From JBBROS01 sp964246015 (GTDB lineage Bacteria > Pseudomonadota > Alphaproteobacteria > Acetobacterales > Acetobacteraceae), in assembly GCA_964246015.1 (NCBI GenBank), contig CAXTPG010000086.1:1-19318 (forward strand): a stretch of 19,318 bases of DNA, in the 5' to 3' direction. Positions 8,094 to 15,100 of the stretch are shown here, piece after piece. The notes under the pieces were generated by a model. The model was not told the origin of the DNA. It saw only the letters and a program-made list of their open reading frames with translations, and searched no databases. Position 1 is the stretch's first letter; each line of letters starts with the position of its first letter. The position numbers and the translations under genes were made by a program.

Positions 8094-8963
8094 ATGATCG
8101 GCGTCGATTGGGGCACCAGCAGCTTCCGCGCGTTCCGCCTGGACGGGGACCGCATCACCGGCCGGATCACATCCGGCCCGGCGCTTCTGTCCGTCCCGCC
8201 CGGCGGCTTCGCCGACGCGCTCCGCACCGCGCTCGCCCCCTGGCTCGGCACCCCCGGCGCGCACATCCTCCTCTCCGGCATGATAGGCAGCCGCCAGGGC
8301 TGGATCGAGGCGCCCTACCTGCCCTGCCCCGCGGACCTCGCCGCCCTCGCCGCCGCAACGATCCCGGTGCCCTTCGACGGCGCCGACGTCCGCATCGTCC
8401 CCGGCCTGTCGGCCATCGACGCCGGCACGCCCGAGGTCATGCGCGGCGAGGAGACCCAGCTCGCCGGCGTGCTCGACCGCACCGGCCCGGACGCGACCGT
8501 CTGCCTGCCCGGCAGCCATTCCAAATGGGTCACCGTCGCCGGGGGCCGCATCACCGCCTTCCGCACCCACATGACCGGCGAGGCCTTCGCCGCCCTCCGC
8601 GGCCACACGATCCTGGGGCGCCTCATGCAGGACGGCCCGCCCTCCCCCGCCGCCTTCGCCCGCGGCGTCGACCGCGCGGCGGCACCGGGGGGCCTGCTGC
8701 ACCACCTGTTCGGCGTCCGCACGCTCGGCCTGTTCGCGCATTTGCCCGAAACCGAGGCAGCCTCCTACCTGTCCGGCCTCCTGATCGGTCACGAGGTCCA
8801 CGCATCCCCCCTCCACGCCCCCGTGCACCTGGTCGGCGCCCCCGCCCTCTGCGCCCTCTACGCCGCCGCCATCGCGCAGTGCGGCGGCACTGCCACCACC
8901 CTGACGCCGGACGCCGCCGCGGCCGGCCTCGCCCGCATCGCGGAGCACGTCGCATGGACCTGA
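8094..8963 (+). CDS. dgoK: 2-dehydro-3-deoxygalactonokinase
   Basis: DgoK phosphorylates 2-keto-3-deoxy-D-galactonate with ATP to the 6-phosphate. The 289-residue product shows the N-terminal phosphate loop MIGVDWGTSSFRAF, the strongly family-typical LLSGMIGSRQGWIEAPYLPC, PEVMRGEETQLAGVL, and the CLPGSHSKWV and THMTGEAFAAL segments. Its length agrees with the family. The start at 8094 is preceded by GAGGGAGG (8083-8090), 3 nt away; the frame is open further upstream (to 7800) but runs antisense to the DUF3857 gene and lacks homology. The stop lies 10 bp inside the following aldolase gene, so the pair is translationally coupled. A 14-bp palindrome sits 48 nt upstream. Confidence 0.92.
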   Translation: MIGVDWGTSSFRAFRLDGDRITGRITSGPALLSVPPGGFADALRTALAPWLGTPGAHILLSGMIGSRQGWIEAPYLPCPADLAALAAATIPVPFDGADVRIVPGLSAIDAGTPEVMRGEETQLAGVLDRTGPDATVCLPGSHSKWVTVAGGRITAFRTHMTGEAFAALRGHTILGRLMQDGPPSPAAFARGVDRAAAPGGLLHHLFGVRTLGLFAHLPETEAASYLSGLLIGHEVHASPLHAPVHLVGAPALCALYAAAIAQCGGTATTLTPDAAAAGLARIAEHVAWT

Positions 8964-9616
8964 ACGGCCACCTGGCCGCCTGCCCCCTCGTCGCCATCCT
9001 GCGCGGCATCCGCCCCGACGAGGCCGAACCCATCGGCGAAGCCCTGATCGCCGCCGGCATCCGCATCATCGAGGTGCCGCTGAACTCGCCCGACCCCTTC
9101 GACAGCATCGCCCGCCTGGTCCGCCGGTTCGGCGCCGATGCCATGATCGGCGCCGGCACCGTGATGCGCGAAGCCGACGTCGATCGCCTCGCCCACGCGG
9201 GCGGCCGCCTGATGGTCACCCCCCACGCCGCCCCCGACCTGGTCCGCGCCGCCCGCGCCCACGGTATGGCCACCGCACCCGGCTTCTTCACGCCGGCCGA
9301 GGCGTTCGCGTTGCTCGATGCCGGCGCCGACGCCCTGAAGCTGTTCCCCGCCGAGGCCGCCAGCCCCGCCGTGCTCCGCGCCCTCCGCGCCGTGCTGCCG
9401 CCCGGCACCCTGGTGCTGCCCGTCGGCGGGATGGACGCAGCGACGATCCCCGCCTGGTCGGCCGCAGGGGCCGCCGGGTTCGGCATCGGCTCCGCCATCT
9501 ACAAGCCCGGCGACACGCCGGACGAGGTCGCCCGCAAGGCCGCCACCCTGATCGACGCACTGCCCCCAGCAATGCCGCCGCCCCAGCCACGAGCGTCCAC
9601 CGGGCTCGTGTTGTGA
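8954..9616 (+). CDS. dgoA: 2-dehydro-3-deoxy-6-phosphogalactonate aldolase
   Basis: This class I aldolase splits 2-keto-3-deoxy-6-phosphogalactonate into pyruvate and glyceraldehyde-3-phosphate. The 220-residue product shows PLVAILRGIRPDEA, IIEVPLNSP (E40, the conserved catalytic glutamate), IGAGTV, MVTPHAAPD, the Schiff-base lysine in ALKLFPAE (K129) and LPVGGM, closely following the E. coli DgoA pattern; the PLNSP motif distinguishes it from Eda-type KDPG aldolases. The ATG overlaps dgoK by 10 bp. A Pro-rich 15-residue tail (206-220) extends past the family core. The galactonate dehydratase needed just before these steps is not in the window. Confidence 0.92.
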   Translation: MDLNGHLAACPLVAILRGIRPDEAEPIGEALIAAGIRIIEVPLNSPDPFDSIARLVRRFGADAMIGAGTVMREADVDRLAHAGGRLMVTPHAAPDLVRAARAHGMATAPGFFTPAEAFALLDAGADALKLFPAEAASPAVLRALRAVLPPGTLVLPVGGMDAATIPAWSAAGAAGFGIGSAIYKPGDTPDEVARKAATLIDALPPAMPPPQPRASTGLVL

Positions 9617-9623
9617 AGCCCGG
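9600..9623. terminator. Hairpin spanning the dgoA stop codon (weak terminator candidate)
   Basis: CCGGGCT (9600-9606) and AGCCCGG (9617-9623) form a perfect 7-bp stem; the 10-nt loop includes the dgoA TGA. There is no following T-run, so intrinsic termination is uncertain; it may only weaken read-through into the dehydrogenase gene. Confidence 0.3.
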
Positions 9624-9630
9624 GCCAACA

Positions 9631-9644
9631 CGGTATCGTTACCG
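9631..9644. repeat. Short inverted repeat abutting the dehydrogenase start
   Basis: CGGTA (9631-9635) and TACCG (9640-9644) flank TCGT and end directly at the ATG at 9645. No Shine-Dalgarno is visible there, so the small stem could affect initiation. It is short enough to be chance. Confidence 0.25.
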
Positions 9645-11168
9645 ATGCGCGTTCCCCTCATCCCGATCCTGCTGCTGCTGCACGTGGTTCCGGCGGGCGC
9701 CACCCCCGCCCCGGTGACGACGTTCTTCGCACCCATCCAACCCAGCGGACTCACCGCCCGCGTCACCCCGTTCATCACCGTCCCGGCCTCGTCGGCCCAG
9801 GCCCCGCTGGCCCGCATCAACTATGTCGGCGGCGCGCATGACGGCACCGGCCGCCTGTTCGTCAACGACGTCAACGGCACCCTGTTCCAGGCCGGGCCGA
9901 ACGGCGGGACGGCGACCCCCTGGCTCGACATCGCCGCGCAGAACGTCGGCGCCACCGTCGGCGGCGGCATCATCGGCCCGGGCTTCGCCGGCTTTGCCTT
10001 CCACCCGGACTACGCGGCGCCGGGCCAGCCCGGCTATGGCAAGCTCTACACCTCCACCAACATCCTCAACACGGGCGCGCCCACGACGCTCGGCAACGGC
10101 GCCGGCCCCACCGTCATCGAAATCCGCGAATGGACCGCCTCCAACCCCCTGGCCGCGACCTTCCAGGGCACCTCCCGCGTCGTCATGCGGATCAGCGGCT
10201 ACTCCGACGCCCATAGCAGCGCCTCCATTGCCTTCAACACGACCGCGACCCCCGGTCAGCCCGACTACGGCACGCTCTACATCGCCAGCGGCGACGGCCA
10301 CTACAACGACGCCGACCAGAACGCCCACAGCCTCGCCTCCCCGCAAGGCAAGCTCCTCCGCATCGACCCGCTGCCCGGCCCGGGCGGCGCCCCCTACACC
10401 GTCCCCGCCGACAATCCCTTCATCGGCCTGCCCGATGCGCTGCCCGAGGTCTGGGCCTCCGGCCTTCGCTTCCCGCAGACCTTCACCTGGGACCGCGCGA
10501 CCGGCGCCATGTACATCAACGACCTGGGCCAGGCCGCGATCGAGGAGGTGAACCTCGGCATCAAGGGCGCCGATTACGGCTGGTCGCAGCGCGAGGGCAC
10601 GTTCGCCACCGGCTACGCCTACGGCCTGGGGACGGAGGACGAGTACGTCTACCCCCTCCCCCCCGGCGCCGCCCTCGCCGGCTACACCGACCCGATCGCC
10701 CAGTATTCGCACCAGGAGGGCTTCGCCCTGGGCAGCGGCGTCCTGTATCGCGGCACGAAGCTGCCCGCCCTCTACGGCAAGTACGTCCTGGCCGACATCG
10801 TCAACGGCCGCATCTTCACCTTCGACCCCGCCGGCGTCCCCACCGGCGGCCAGGCCACGCTCACGGAACTGCTGCTGACCGACGGCAGTGGCCCGGCGGA
10901 CCTCCTGGACAGGCTCGGCTACCCGAACCCCTTCAGCGACGGCAACCGCCTGGACGCCCGCCTGGCCGAGGACGCGGATGGCGAGCTGCTGCTGACCCTG
11001 AAGGCCACCGGCCAGGTATACCGGCTCGAAGCCGACGTCCCGGAGCCGGCGACGATCGCGCTCCTGCTCGCCGGCCTCGTGCTCGCGCCGTCCGGGCGGC
11101 TCCGGCTCAGAACGGCAGCAGGATATCGAGCAGTTGCTGCCCGTAGCGGGGCCGCTGCACGTCGGTGA
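9645..11168 (+). CDS. Exported PQQ-dependent sugar dehydrogenase-like protein with PEP-CTERM signal
   Basis: This 507-residue protein has a signal peptide (MRVPLIPILLLLHVVPAGAT) and a GSDH-type beta-propeller (about 40-460). Family landmarks include GFAFHPDY, YSDAHSSASIAF (H190, likely equivalent of the catalytic histidine), LYIASGDG, QGKLLRIDP, the PQQ-contact arginine block ASGLRFPQTFTWD (R275), EEVNLGIKGADYGW and YVLADIVNGRIF. Relatives oxidise aldoses or glucosides in the periplasm using PQQ. The C-terminus shows VPEP (465-468), a hydrophobic stretch and basic GRLRLR, the three parts of a PEP-CTERM exosortase signal. Residues after about 489 (the last 62 bp) lie antisense to flgH and look like stop overrun. 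There is no clear Shine-Dalgarno; the start is set by the signal peptide. It follows dgoA by 28 bp, suggesting a sugar-oxidation role. Substrate unknown; members with enzyme activity unproven are common. Confidence 0.82.
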   Translation: MRVPLIPILLLLHVVPAGATPAPVTTFFAPIQPSGLTARVTPFITVPASSAQAPLARINYVGGAHDGTGRLFVNDVNGTLFQAGPNGGTATPWLDIAAQNVGATVGGGIIGPGFAGFAFHPDYAAPGQPGYGKLYTSTNILNTGAPTTLGNGAGPTVIEIREWTASNPLAATFQGTSRVVMRISGYSDAHSSASIAFNTTATPGQPDYGTLYIASGDGHYNDADQNAHSLASPQGKLLRIDPLPGPGGAPYTVPADNPFIGLPDALPEVWASGLRFPQTFTWDRATGAMYINDLGQAAIEEVNLGIKGADYGWSQREGTFATGYAYGLGTEDEYVYPLPPGAALAGYTDPIAQYSHQEGFALGSGVLYRGTKLPALYGKYVLADIVNGRIFTFDPAGVPTGGQATLTELLLTDGSGPADLLDRLGYPNPFSDGNRLDARLAEDADGELLLTLKATGQVYRLEADVPEPATIALLLAGLVLAPSGRLRLRTAAGYRAVAARSGAAARR

Positions 11169-11838
11169 TCTGCCCGCGCCCGCCATAGGCGATCCGCGCC
11201 TCCGCAAGCCGGTCGTGCCGCACCGTGTTGTCGCTGCCGATGTCCTGCGGACGCAGCACGCCGCTGACCATCAGCTCCCGCAGCTCGCTGTTCACCCGCA
11301 CCTCCTGCCGGGCCGCCACGGCCAGGTTGCCGTTCGGCAACACCTGCGTGATGACCCCCGCGAGCCGCAGCGTCACCGTCTCCGTCCGCTTGATCGAGCC
11401 GCTGCCCAGGGACGCCCCCTTGCTGGTGGTCGAGACCAGCGACGCCGGGTTGACGGTGTTGGGCAGGATCTTCGGGATCGAGGATTCGAGTCCGAACAGG
11501 CTCGGCACGCCCATGCTCTCGCTGCCGCTGCGCCCGCCCGTGCTTTCGTTCTTCATGTCCGCGCCATCGGTGATGTTCACCAGCACCGTCACCAGGTCGC
11601 CCACCGAAGCCGCGCGCTGGTCCTTGAAGAAGGCCCGGCTCCCCGACCGCCACAGGCTGTTCGCCTCCGGCGGCTCCGTCTGCCCGCGCGGCATCGGCAG
11701 GCTGATCGGGCGCCAGGCCGGGTCGGCCGTCGGATCGCTGCTGGGCGTCATCGAGGGGGGCCGCCCCACCTCGCTCAGCCGCGACAACGTGCCGCAGCCG
11801 GGCAGCGCCAGCACGGCGAGCAAGACCAGCGCCCTCAT
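11107..11838 (-). CDS. flgH: Flagellar L-ring lipoprotein FlgH
   Basis: FlgH forms the outer-membrane L ring around the flagellar rod. From the ATG at 11838 the product is 243 residues, with a lipoprotein signal MRALVLLAVLALPGC (lipobox LPGC, Cys15). Typical FlgH segments follow: SLWRSGSRAFFKDQRAASVGDLVTV, ETVTLRLAGVITQVLPNGNLAVAARQEVRVNSE (in parts), LMVSGVLRPQDI and the end block DVQRPRYGQQLLDILLPF. Two earlier in-frame ATGs (11853, 11868) exist; the last is chosen because it gives a normal basic lipoprotein signal and has AAGGAGG 5 nt upstream, while earlier starts would add acidic MKEAA/MKEGA repeats. With the 11868 start it would overlap the flgA stop by 4 bp. It is the last gene of flgF-flgG-flgA-flgH. 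Confidence 0.93.
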   Translation of the reverse strand: MRALVLLAVLALPGCGTLSRLSEVGRPPSMTPSSDPTADPAWRPISLPMPRGQTEPPEANSLWRSGSRAFFKDQRAASVGDLVTVLVNITDGADMKNESTGGRSGSESMGVPSLFGLESSIPKILPNTVNPASLVSTTSKGASLGSGSIKRTETVTLRLAGVITQVLPNGNLAVAARQEVRVNSELRELMVSGVLRPQDIGSDNTVRHDRLAEARIAYGGRGQITDVQRPRYGQQLLDILLPF

Positions 11839-11868
11839 CGCCCCCTCCTTCATCGCCGCCTCCTTCAT
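11839..11868 (-). repeat. Tandem duplicated 15-bp start/Shine-Dalgarno unit ahead of flgH
   Basis: Reading the - strand, ATGAAGGAGGCGGCG (11868-11854) is followed directly by ATGAAGGAGGGGGCG (11853-11839), differing at one base, and then the flgH ATG at 11838. Each unit holds a start codon and an AAGGAGG site correctly spaced for the next ATG, giving three in-frame start options. Confidence 0.75.
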
Positions 11869-12785
11869 CGTGACGCCACCTGCGCCCCGGCGCGCGGCAC
11901 CACCCGCGCCCGTCCAGGTCCCGTCACCTCCGCCTCGATCACCGCCCGCGAATATGGATTGGACACCTTGATCACCTCTCCCACGCCCCCCGGCTCCGTC
12001 GCGACACCCTGCGCCGTCACCTGCAACCCCGGCCCCTCCAGCGACAGCACCAGCGGCATCCCCTTCACCACCACCACCGGCCGCCCGAGATCCGCCATAT
12101 GGATCGGCTGACCCGCCTGCACCGGCCGACGCAGCGCCTGCCCCTCCGCCTGGCCCGGCGCCCGCACCAGCTCGCCCCGCGCCAGCCCCACCCGCAGCCG
12201 GGTCCAGTGCAGGTCGGCCGCGCCCACGACCTCCCCGGGCATCATCGCCCGACGGGCGACGGGCAGCACGACCATCTCCTGCACCCGCCCCGACAGCCGC
12301 ACCTGCACCGGCGCCATCCCATCGATGGCGGCCGTCAGCAGCGTCGTGAACCGCCCCGTCGCGGCATCGAGGCTCGTCCCCTCGAACTCGAGCGCCGGCG
12401 TGATCCCCACCGGCAGCGGCGGCGTGGTGAACCCCGGCAGCTCGATATCGCAATCCCGCGGCGCCCCCGCCGCTTCCAGCACTGCGCGGAGGGCCGCCAC
12501 GACGTCGTCCTTCGACAGCGCCCGCCCCGGCCGCTCCAGCACCGCCCGGTCCCCGGGACCCGCCGGCCGCCAATCCACGCCGAACATGCGCGCGATGGCG
12601 GCAAGCTGCGGCGCCTCCACCATGATCCGCCCGCCCGGCGCGGGCGCGGGCCCCAACGGCCGGGCCTCCGCGCCCTCGAACAGGTCCGACAGGTGCACCA
12701 CCCCGCCCGACAGCGTCGTGTAGGGCCGCAACGTCGCGGCGGTCGCAGGCAGGGCGCAGCACACCAGCAGGATGGCGAGCTTCAT
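11865..12785 (-). CDS. flgA: Flagellar P-ring assembly chaperone FlgA
   Basis: FlgA is the periplasmic chaperone for P-ring (FlgI) assembly. The 306-residue product from the ATG at 12785 begins with a signal peptide, MKLAILLVCCALPATA. The middle is divergent, and the C-terminal part shows the SAF/ChapFlgA pattern: VLPVARRAMMPGEVVGAADLHW (173-194), ALRRPVQAGQPIHMADLG (217-234), VKGMPLVLSLEGPGLQVTAQGVA and VIKVSNPYSRAVIEAEVTGPGR. An alternative GTG at 12794 would overlap the flgG stop by 4 bp and add three residues; ATG is preferred for its clean signal peptide. It lies directly after flgG and overlaps or abuts flgH, the order common in Alphaproteobacteria. Confidence 0.92.
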   Translation of the reverse strand: MKLAILLVCCALPATAATLRPYTTLSGGVVHLSDLFEGAEARPLGPAPAPGGRIMVEAPQLAAIARMFGVDWRPAGPGDRAVLERPGRALSKDDVVAALRAVLEAAGAPRDCDIELPGFTTPPLPVGITPALEFEGTSLDAATGRFTTLLTAAIDGMAPVQVRLSGRVQEMVVLPVARRAMMPGEVVGAADLHWTRLRVGLARGELVRAPGQAEGQALRRPVQAGQPIHMADLGRPVVVVKGMPLVLSLEGPGLQVTAQGVATEPGGVGEVIKVSNPYSRAVIEAEVTGPGRARVVPRAGAQVASR

Positions 12786-12790
12786 GGCAT

Positions 12791-13576
12791 TCACCGCAGG
12801 TTCGTGAGCGTCGATTGCATCTGGTCGCTGGCCGTGATCACCCGGCTGTTCATCTCGTACGCCCGCTGCGCCGTGATCAGGTTCGTGATCTCGCTCACGA
12901 TGTTCACGTTGCTCGTCTCGACGAAGCCCTGCAGCACGTTGCCGAACCCCGGGGATCCCGGGGTCCCCGTGACCGGGTTGCCGGACGCCGAGCTGGCGAC
13001 CAGCAGGTTGTCCCCCTTCGCCTCCAGCCCCGCGTCGTTCGGAAAGGCCGCAAGCTGGATCACCCCCACCGTCTGCGGCGCCGTCGTGCCGTCCAGCTTC
13101 GCCTGCACCTCCCCGGCGCCGTTGATGGTGACATCCGTCGCGTTCGTCGGGATCGTGATGCCGGGCGCGACCGGATACCCCTCCGCCGTCACGATCTGCC
13201 CCGCCGGCGACAGGCCGAACGTGCCGTCCCGCGTATAGGCGGTGTCGCCGCTGGGCAGCGTCACCTGGAAGTAGCCCTGGCCCTTGATGGCCACGTCCAG
13301 GCTGTTGCTGGTCTGCTGCAGGTTCCCCTGCTCGTTGATCCGATAGATCGCCGCCGTCCGCACCCCCAGCCCCACCTGCGCGCCCGACGGCACCACCGTC
13401 CCGGTGTCGCTGCTGTTGGACCCGACCCGCCGCAGGTTCTGGTAGATCAGGTCCTGGAACTCCGCCCGCCGCCGCTTGAACCCGGTCGTCGTCATGTTGG
13501 CGATGTTGTTCGAGATGACTTCGACGTTCGTCTGCTGCGCCAGCATGCCCGTGCCGGCAATATCCAACGATCGCAT
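12791..13576 (-). CDS. flgG: Flagellar distal rod protein FlgG
   Basis: FlgG builds the distal rod crossing the periplasm. The 261-residue length is exactly usual. The N-terminal coiled-coil rod signature MLAQQTNVEVISNNIANMTTTGFKRRR, the core GQGYFQVTLPSGDTAYTRDGTFG and GQIVTAEGYPV, and the C-terminal LQGFVETSNVNIVSEITNLI plus AQRAYEMNSRVITASDQM are all present. GGAGGGGG (complement of 13584-13591) lies 7 nt before the ATG, inside the last codons of flgF; the two genes are 4 bp apart. It has no signal peptide, as expected for a type III export substrate. A strong intragenic hairpin lies at 12946-12964. Confidence 0.96.
   Translation of the reverse strand: MRSLDIAGTGMLAQQTNVEVISNNIANMTTTGFKRRRAEFQDLIYQNLRRVGSNSSDTGTVVPSGAQVGLGVRTAAIYRINEQGNLQQTSNSLDVAIKGQGYFQVTLPSGDTAYTRDGTFGLSPAGQIVTAEGYPVAPGITIPTNATDVTINGAGEVQAKLDGTTAPQTVGVIQLAAFPNDAGLEAKGDNLLVASSASGNPVTGTPGSPGFGNVLQGFVETSNVNIVSEITNLITAQRAYEMNSRVITASDQMQSTLTNLR
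12946..12964. repeat. Strong 19-nt hairpin inside flgG
   Basis: ACCCCGGG (12946-12953) and CCCGGGGT (12957-12964) make a perfect 8-bp GC stem with a 3-nt loop in the coding region for a Gly/Thr/Pro-rich loop (GTPGSPGFG). It may arise from codon constraints on that small repeat. Confidence 0.4.
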
Positions 13577-13580
13577 GGTC

Positions 13581-14321
13581 CTACCCCCTCCGCTGCGTGA
13601 TCTTGTCGATCGCCGACTGCATCCGGCCCGCCTCCTGCTCCACGAACTGCGACGCGAACTGGAAGCTCCGCAGCCCCGACATCATCCGCGTCAGCTCCAG
13701 CACCGGCTGCACGTTGCTGTCCTCCAGCGTCCCCTGCATCACCCGCGGCGCATCGACCGGCGCCGTCGCGGTATCCGCCCGCAACAGCGTGCCGCCTTCG
13801 GCCGTCATCCGCCCGGTGTCGGCCGGCTGCACCACGCCCACGCGCCCGATCCGCCCGTTCTCGCTGCCCAGCGCGCCGTCCGCCGTCACCGTCAGCGTCA
13901 CGTCGGCCGACGAGATCCGCAGCTTCTGCCCCGCCGTGTCCAGCAGCGCGTTGCCCGCCCCGTCGGCGATCGTGCCGTCCGGCAGCGGCCCGAACCGGCC
14001 GGACCGGGTCAGCCGCACGCCCCGCGGCGTCTCCACCGTGAAGAACCCGTCGCCCACGATGGCCAGATCCAGCGGATTGCCCGTATGCGACAGCGGCCCG
14101 GCCGCCTGGTCCCGATACGTCGCGCGGTCCTGCACGAACGCCACCGGCCGCGTCCCGCGCGACCCGTCGGTGCCCCCCTGCTTCGCCAGCCAGTCGCTGA
14201 ACAGCACCCGCTCCGCCTTGAACCCGGCCGTCCCCGCATTCGCGAGGTTTCCGGCCGTCACCTCCAGCGCGCGGGTTTGCGCGGTCATGAACGACAGGGC
14301 GACGTGACTGGGCAGTTCCAT
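13581..14321 (-). CDS. flgF: Flagellar proximal rod protein FlgF
   Basis: FlgF is a proximal rod subunit. From the ATG at 14321 the product is 246 residues, a normal length. It shows the rod N-terminus VTAGNLANAGTAGFKAERVLF, the core GNPLDLAIVGDGFFTVETPRGVRLTRSGRF and ADGAGNALLD, and the C-terminal LEDSNVQPVLELTRMM and FVEQEAGRMQSAIDKI. The frame is open to an earlier ATG at 14363, but that start would lie inside the predicted sigma-54 promoter (14353-14367) and adds 14 non-homologous residues, so 14321 is preferred. It is the first gene of the flgF-flgG-flgA-flgH operon and is divergent from fliL. Confidence 0.94.
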   Translation of the reverse strand: MELPSHVALSFMTAQTRALEVTAGNLANAGTAGFKAERVLFSDWLAKQGGTDGSRGTRPVAFVQDRATYRDQAAGPLSHTGNPLDLAIVGDGFFTVETPRGVRLTRSGRFGPLPDGTIADGAGNALLDTAGQKLRISSADVTLTVTADGALGSENGRIGRVGVVQPADTGRMTAEGGTLLRADTATAPVDAPRVMQGTLEDSNVQPVLELTRMMSGLRSFQFASQFVEQEAGRMQSAIDKITQRRG

Positions 14322-14352
14322 GGCGCATCCCGATGTGGCTGCAGGACCAAGG

Positions 14353-14367
14353 GCAAGCCCCATGCCA
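14353..14367 (-). promoter_or_regulatory. Sigma-54 (RpoN) -24/-12 promoter of flgF operon
   Basis: On the - strand, TGGCAT-GGGGC-TTGC matches the TGGCAC-N5-TTGC consensus at 9 of 10 positions and has the essential GG-N10-GC spacing. Transcription would start near 14341, about 20 nt before the flgF ATG at 14321. Sigma-54 control of middle-stage rod and hook genes is well established in Caulobacter. No similar motif was found on the + strand for fliL. Confidence 0.75.
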
Positions 14368-14502
14368 GCCCGGAACGCCCGCAGATCGGCATTCGCACCC
14401 CCGCAGAACCCGGCACGTCCTGCCGCCCAGCGGATTCTGCCGCCTGCCCGAACCTTTCGTTAACCCGGTCCGCGCAGGATCGTCCGGGAAGGAGCCTTGG
14501 CC

Positions 14503-15069
14503 ATGAGCGAGGACGCGCCGGCGCCGCCGGGCAAGAAGGCTGGCGGCAAGAAGAAGCTGATCCTGGCCGTGCTGGTCGTGCTGCTGGCAGGCGGCGGGGC
14601 CGGCGCGTGGTTCTCCGGCGTCCTGCCGAAACTGCTGGGCAAGGGCGGCGAGGATGCGCACGCCGCGGACAGCCACGGCGCGCCGGCCCACGGCGCGGCG
14701 CCCGCCGCGGGGGGGCACGGCGGCGGCCATGGCGCGAAGGCCGAGGCGAAGGCGCCCGCGGGCGGCCCCACCTTCATGGACCTGCCGGACATCGTCGCCA
14801 ACCTCAACGGCGGTCCCCGCCGGACCACCTTCGTCAAGCTGAAGGCGAAGCTCGAACTCTCGAAGCCCGAGGACCAGGCCACCCTCCAGGCCGCCATGCC
14901 CCGCGTGCTCGACCTGTTCCAGGGCTACCTGCGGGAGATGCGGCCCGAGGAGCTGCGCGGCACCGCCGGCACCTACCGCCTCCGGGAAGAGCTGCTGGCC
15001 CGCACCAACCTGGCTGCCCCGCCCGCCCGCGTCGTCGCCGTCCTGTTCACCGAGGTGCTGGTCCAGTGA
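14503..15069 (+). CDS. fliL: Flagellar basal body-associated protein FliL
   Basis: FliL is a single-span inner-membrane protein that surrounds the stator and supports torque. The 188-residue product has a basic cytoplasmic start (KKAGGKKK), one membrane segment (about 19-38), a periplasmic linker rich in Ala, Gly and His (50-88; histidines at 53, 58, 63, 72, 76), and a FliL domain: FVKLKAKLELSKPED (110-124), MPRVLDLFQGYLREMRPEELRGTAG and the terminal VVAVLFTEVLVQ. The ATG at 14503 has GGAAGGAG ending 8 nt upstream; a TTG at 14497 is possible but less likely. It is divergent from flgF, and fliM, its usual neighbour, does not follow. Confidence 0.92.
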   Translation: MSEDAPAPPGKKAGGKKKLILAVLVVLLAGGGAGAWFSGVLPKLLGKGGEDAHAADSHGAPAHGAAPAAGGHGGGHGAKAEAKAPAGGPTFMDLPDIVANLNGGPRRTTFVKLKAKLELSKPEDQATLQAAMPRVLDLFQGYLREMRPEELRGTAGTYRLREELLARTNLAAPPARVVAVLFTEVLVQ

Positions 15070-15100
15070 CCCGCCCCGCACGTCCTTGAAGGAGCCCAGA

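Noticed and set aside
9639..11207. 522-codon - strand frame opposite the sugar dehydrogenase
   Set aside because: Gly/Ala/Arg-rich with no family match; antisense to a clear GSDH-type propeller.
14456..14465. CtrA site at GTTAAC before fliL (also GTTAAC at 8037-8042)
   Set aside because: Only one TTAA half is present; the TTAA-N7-TTAA arrangement required is absent.
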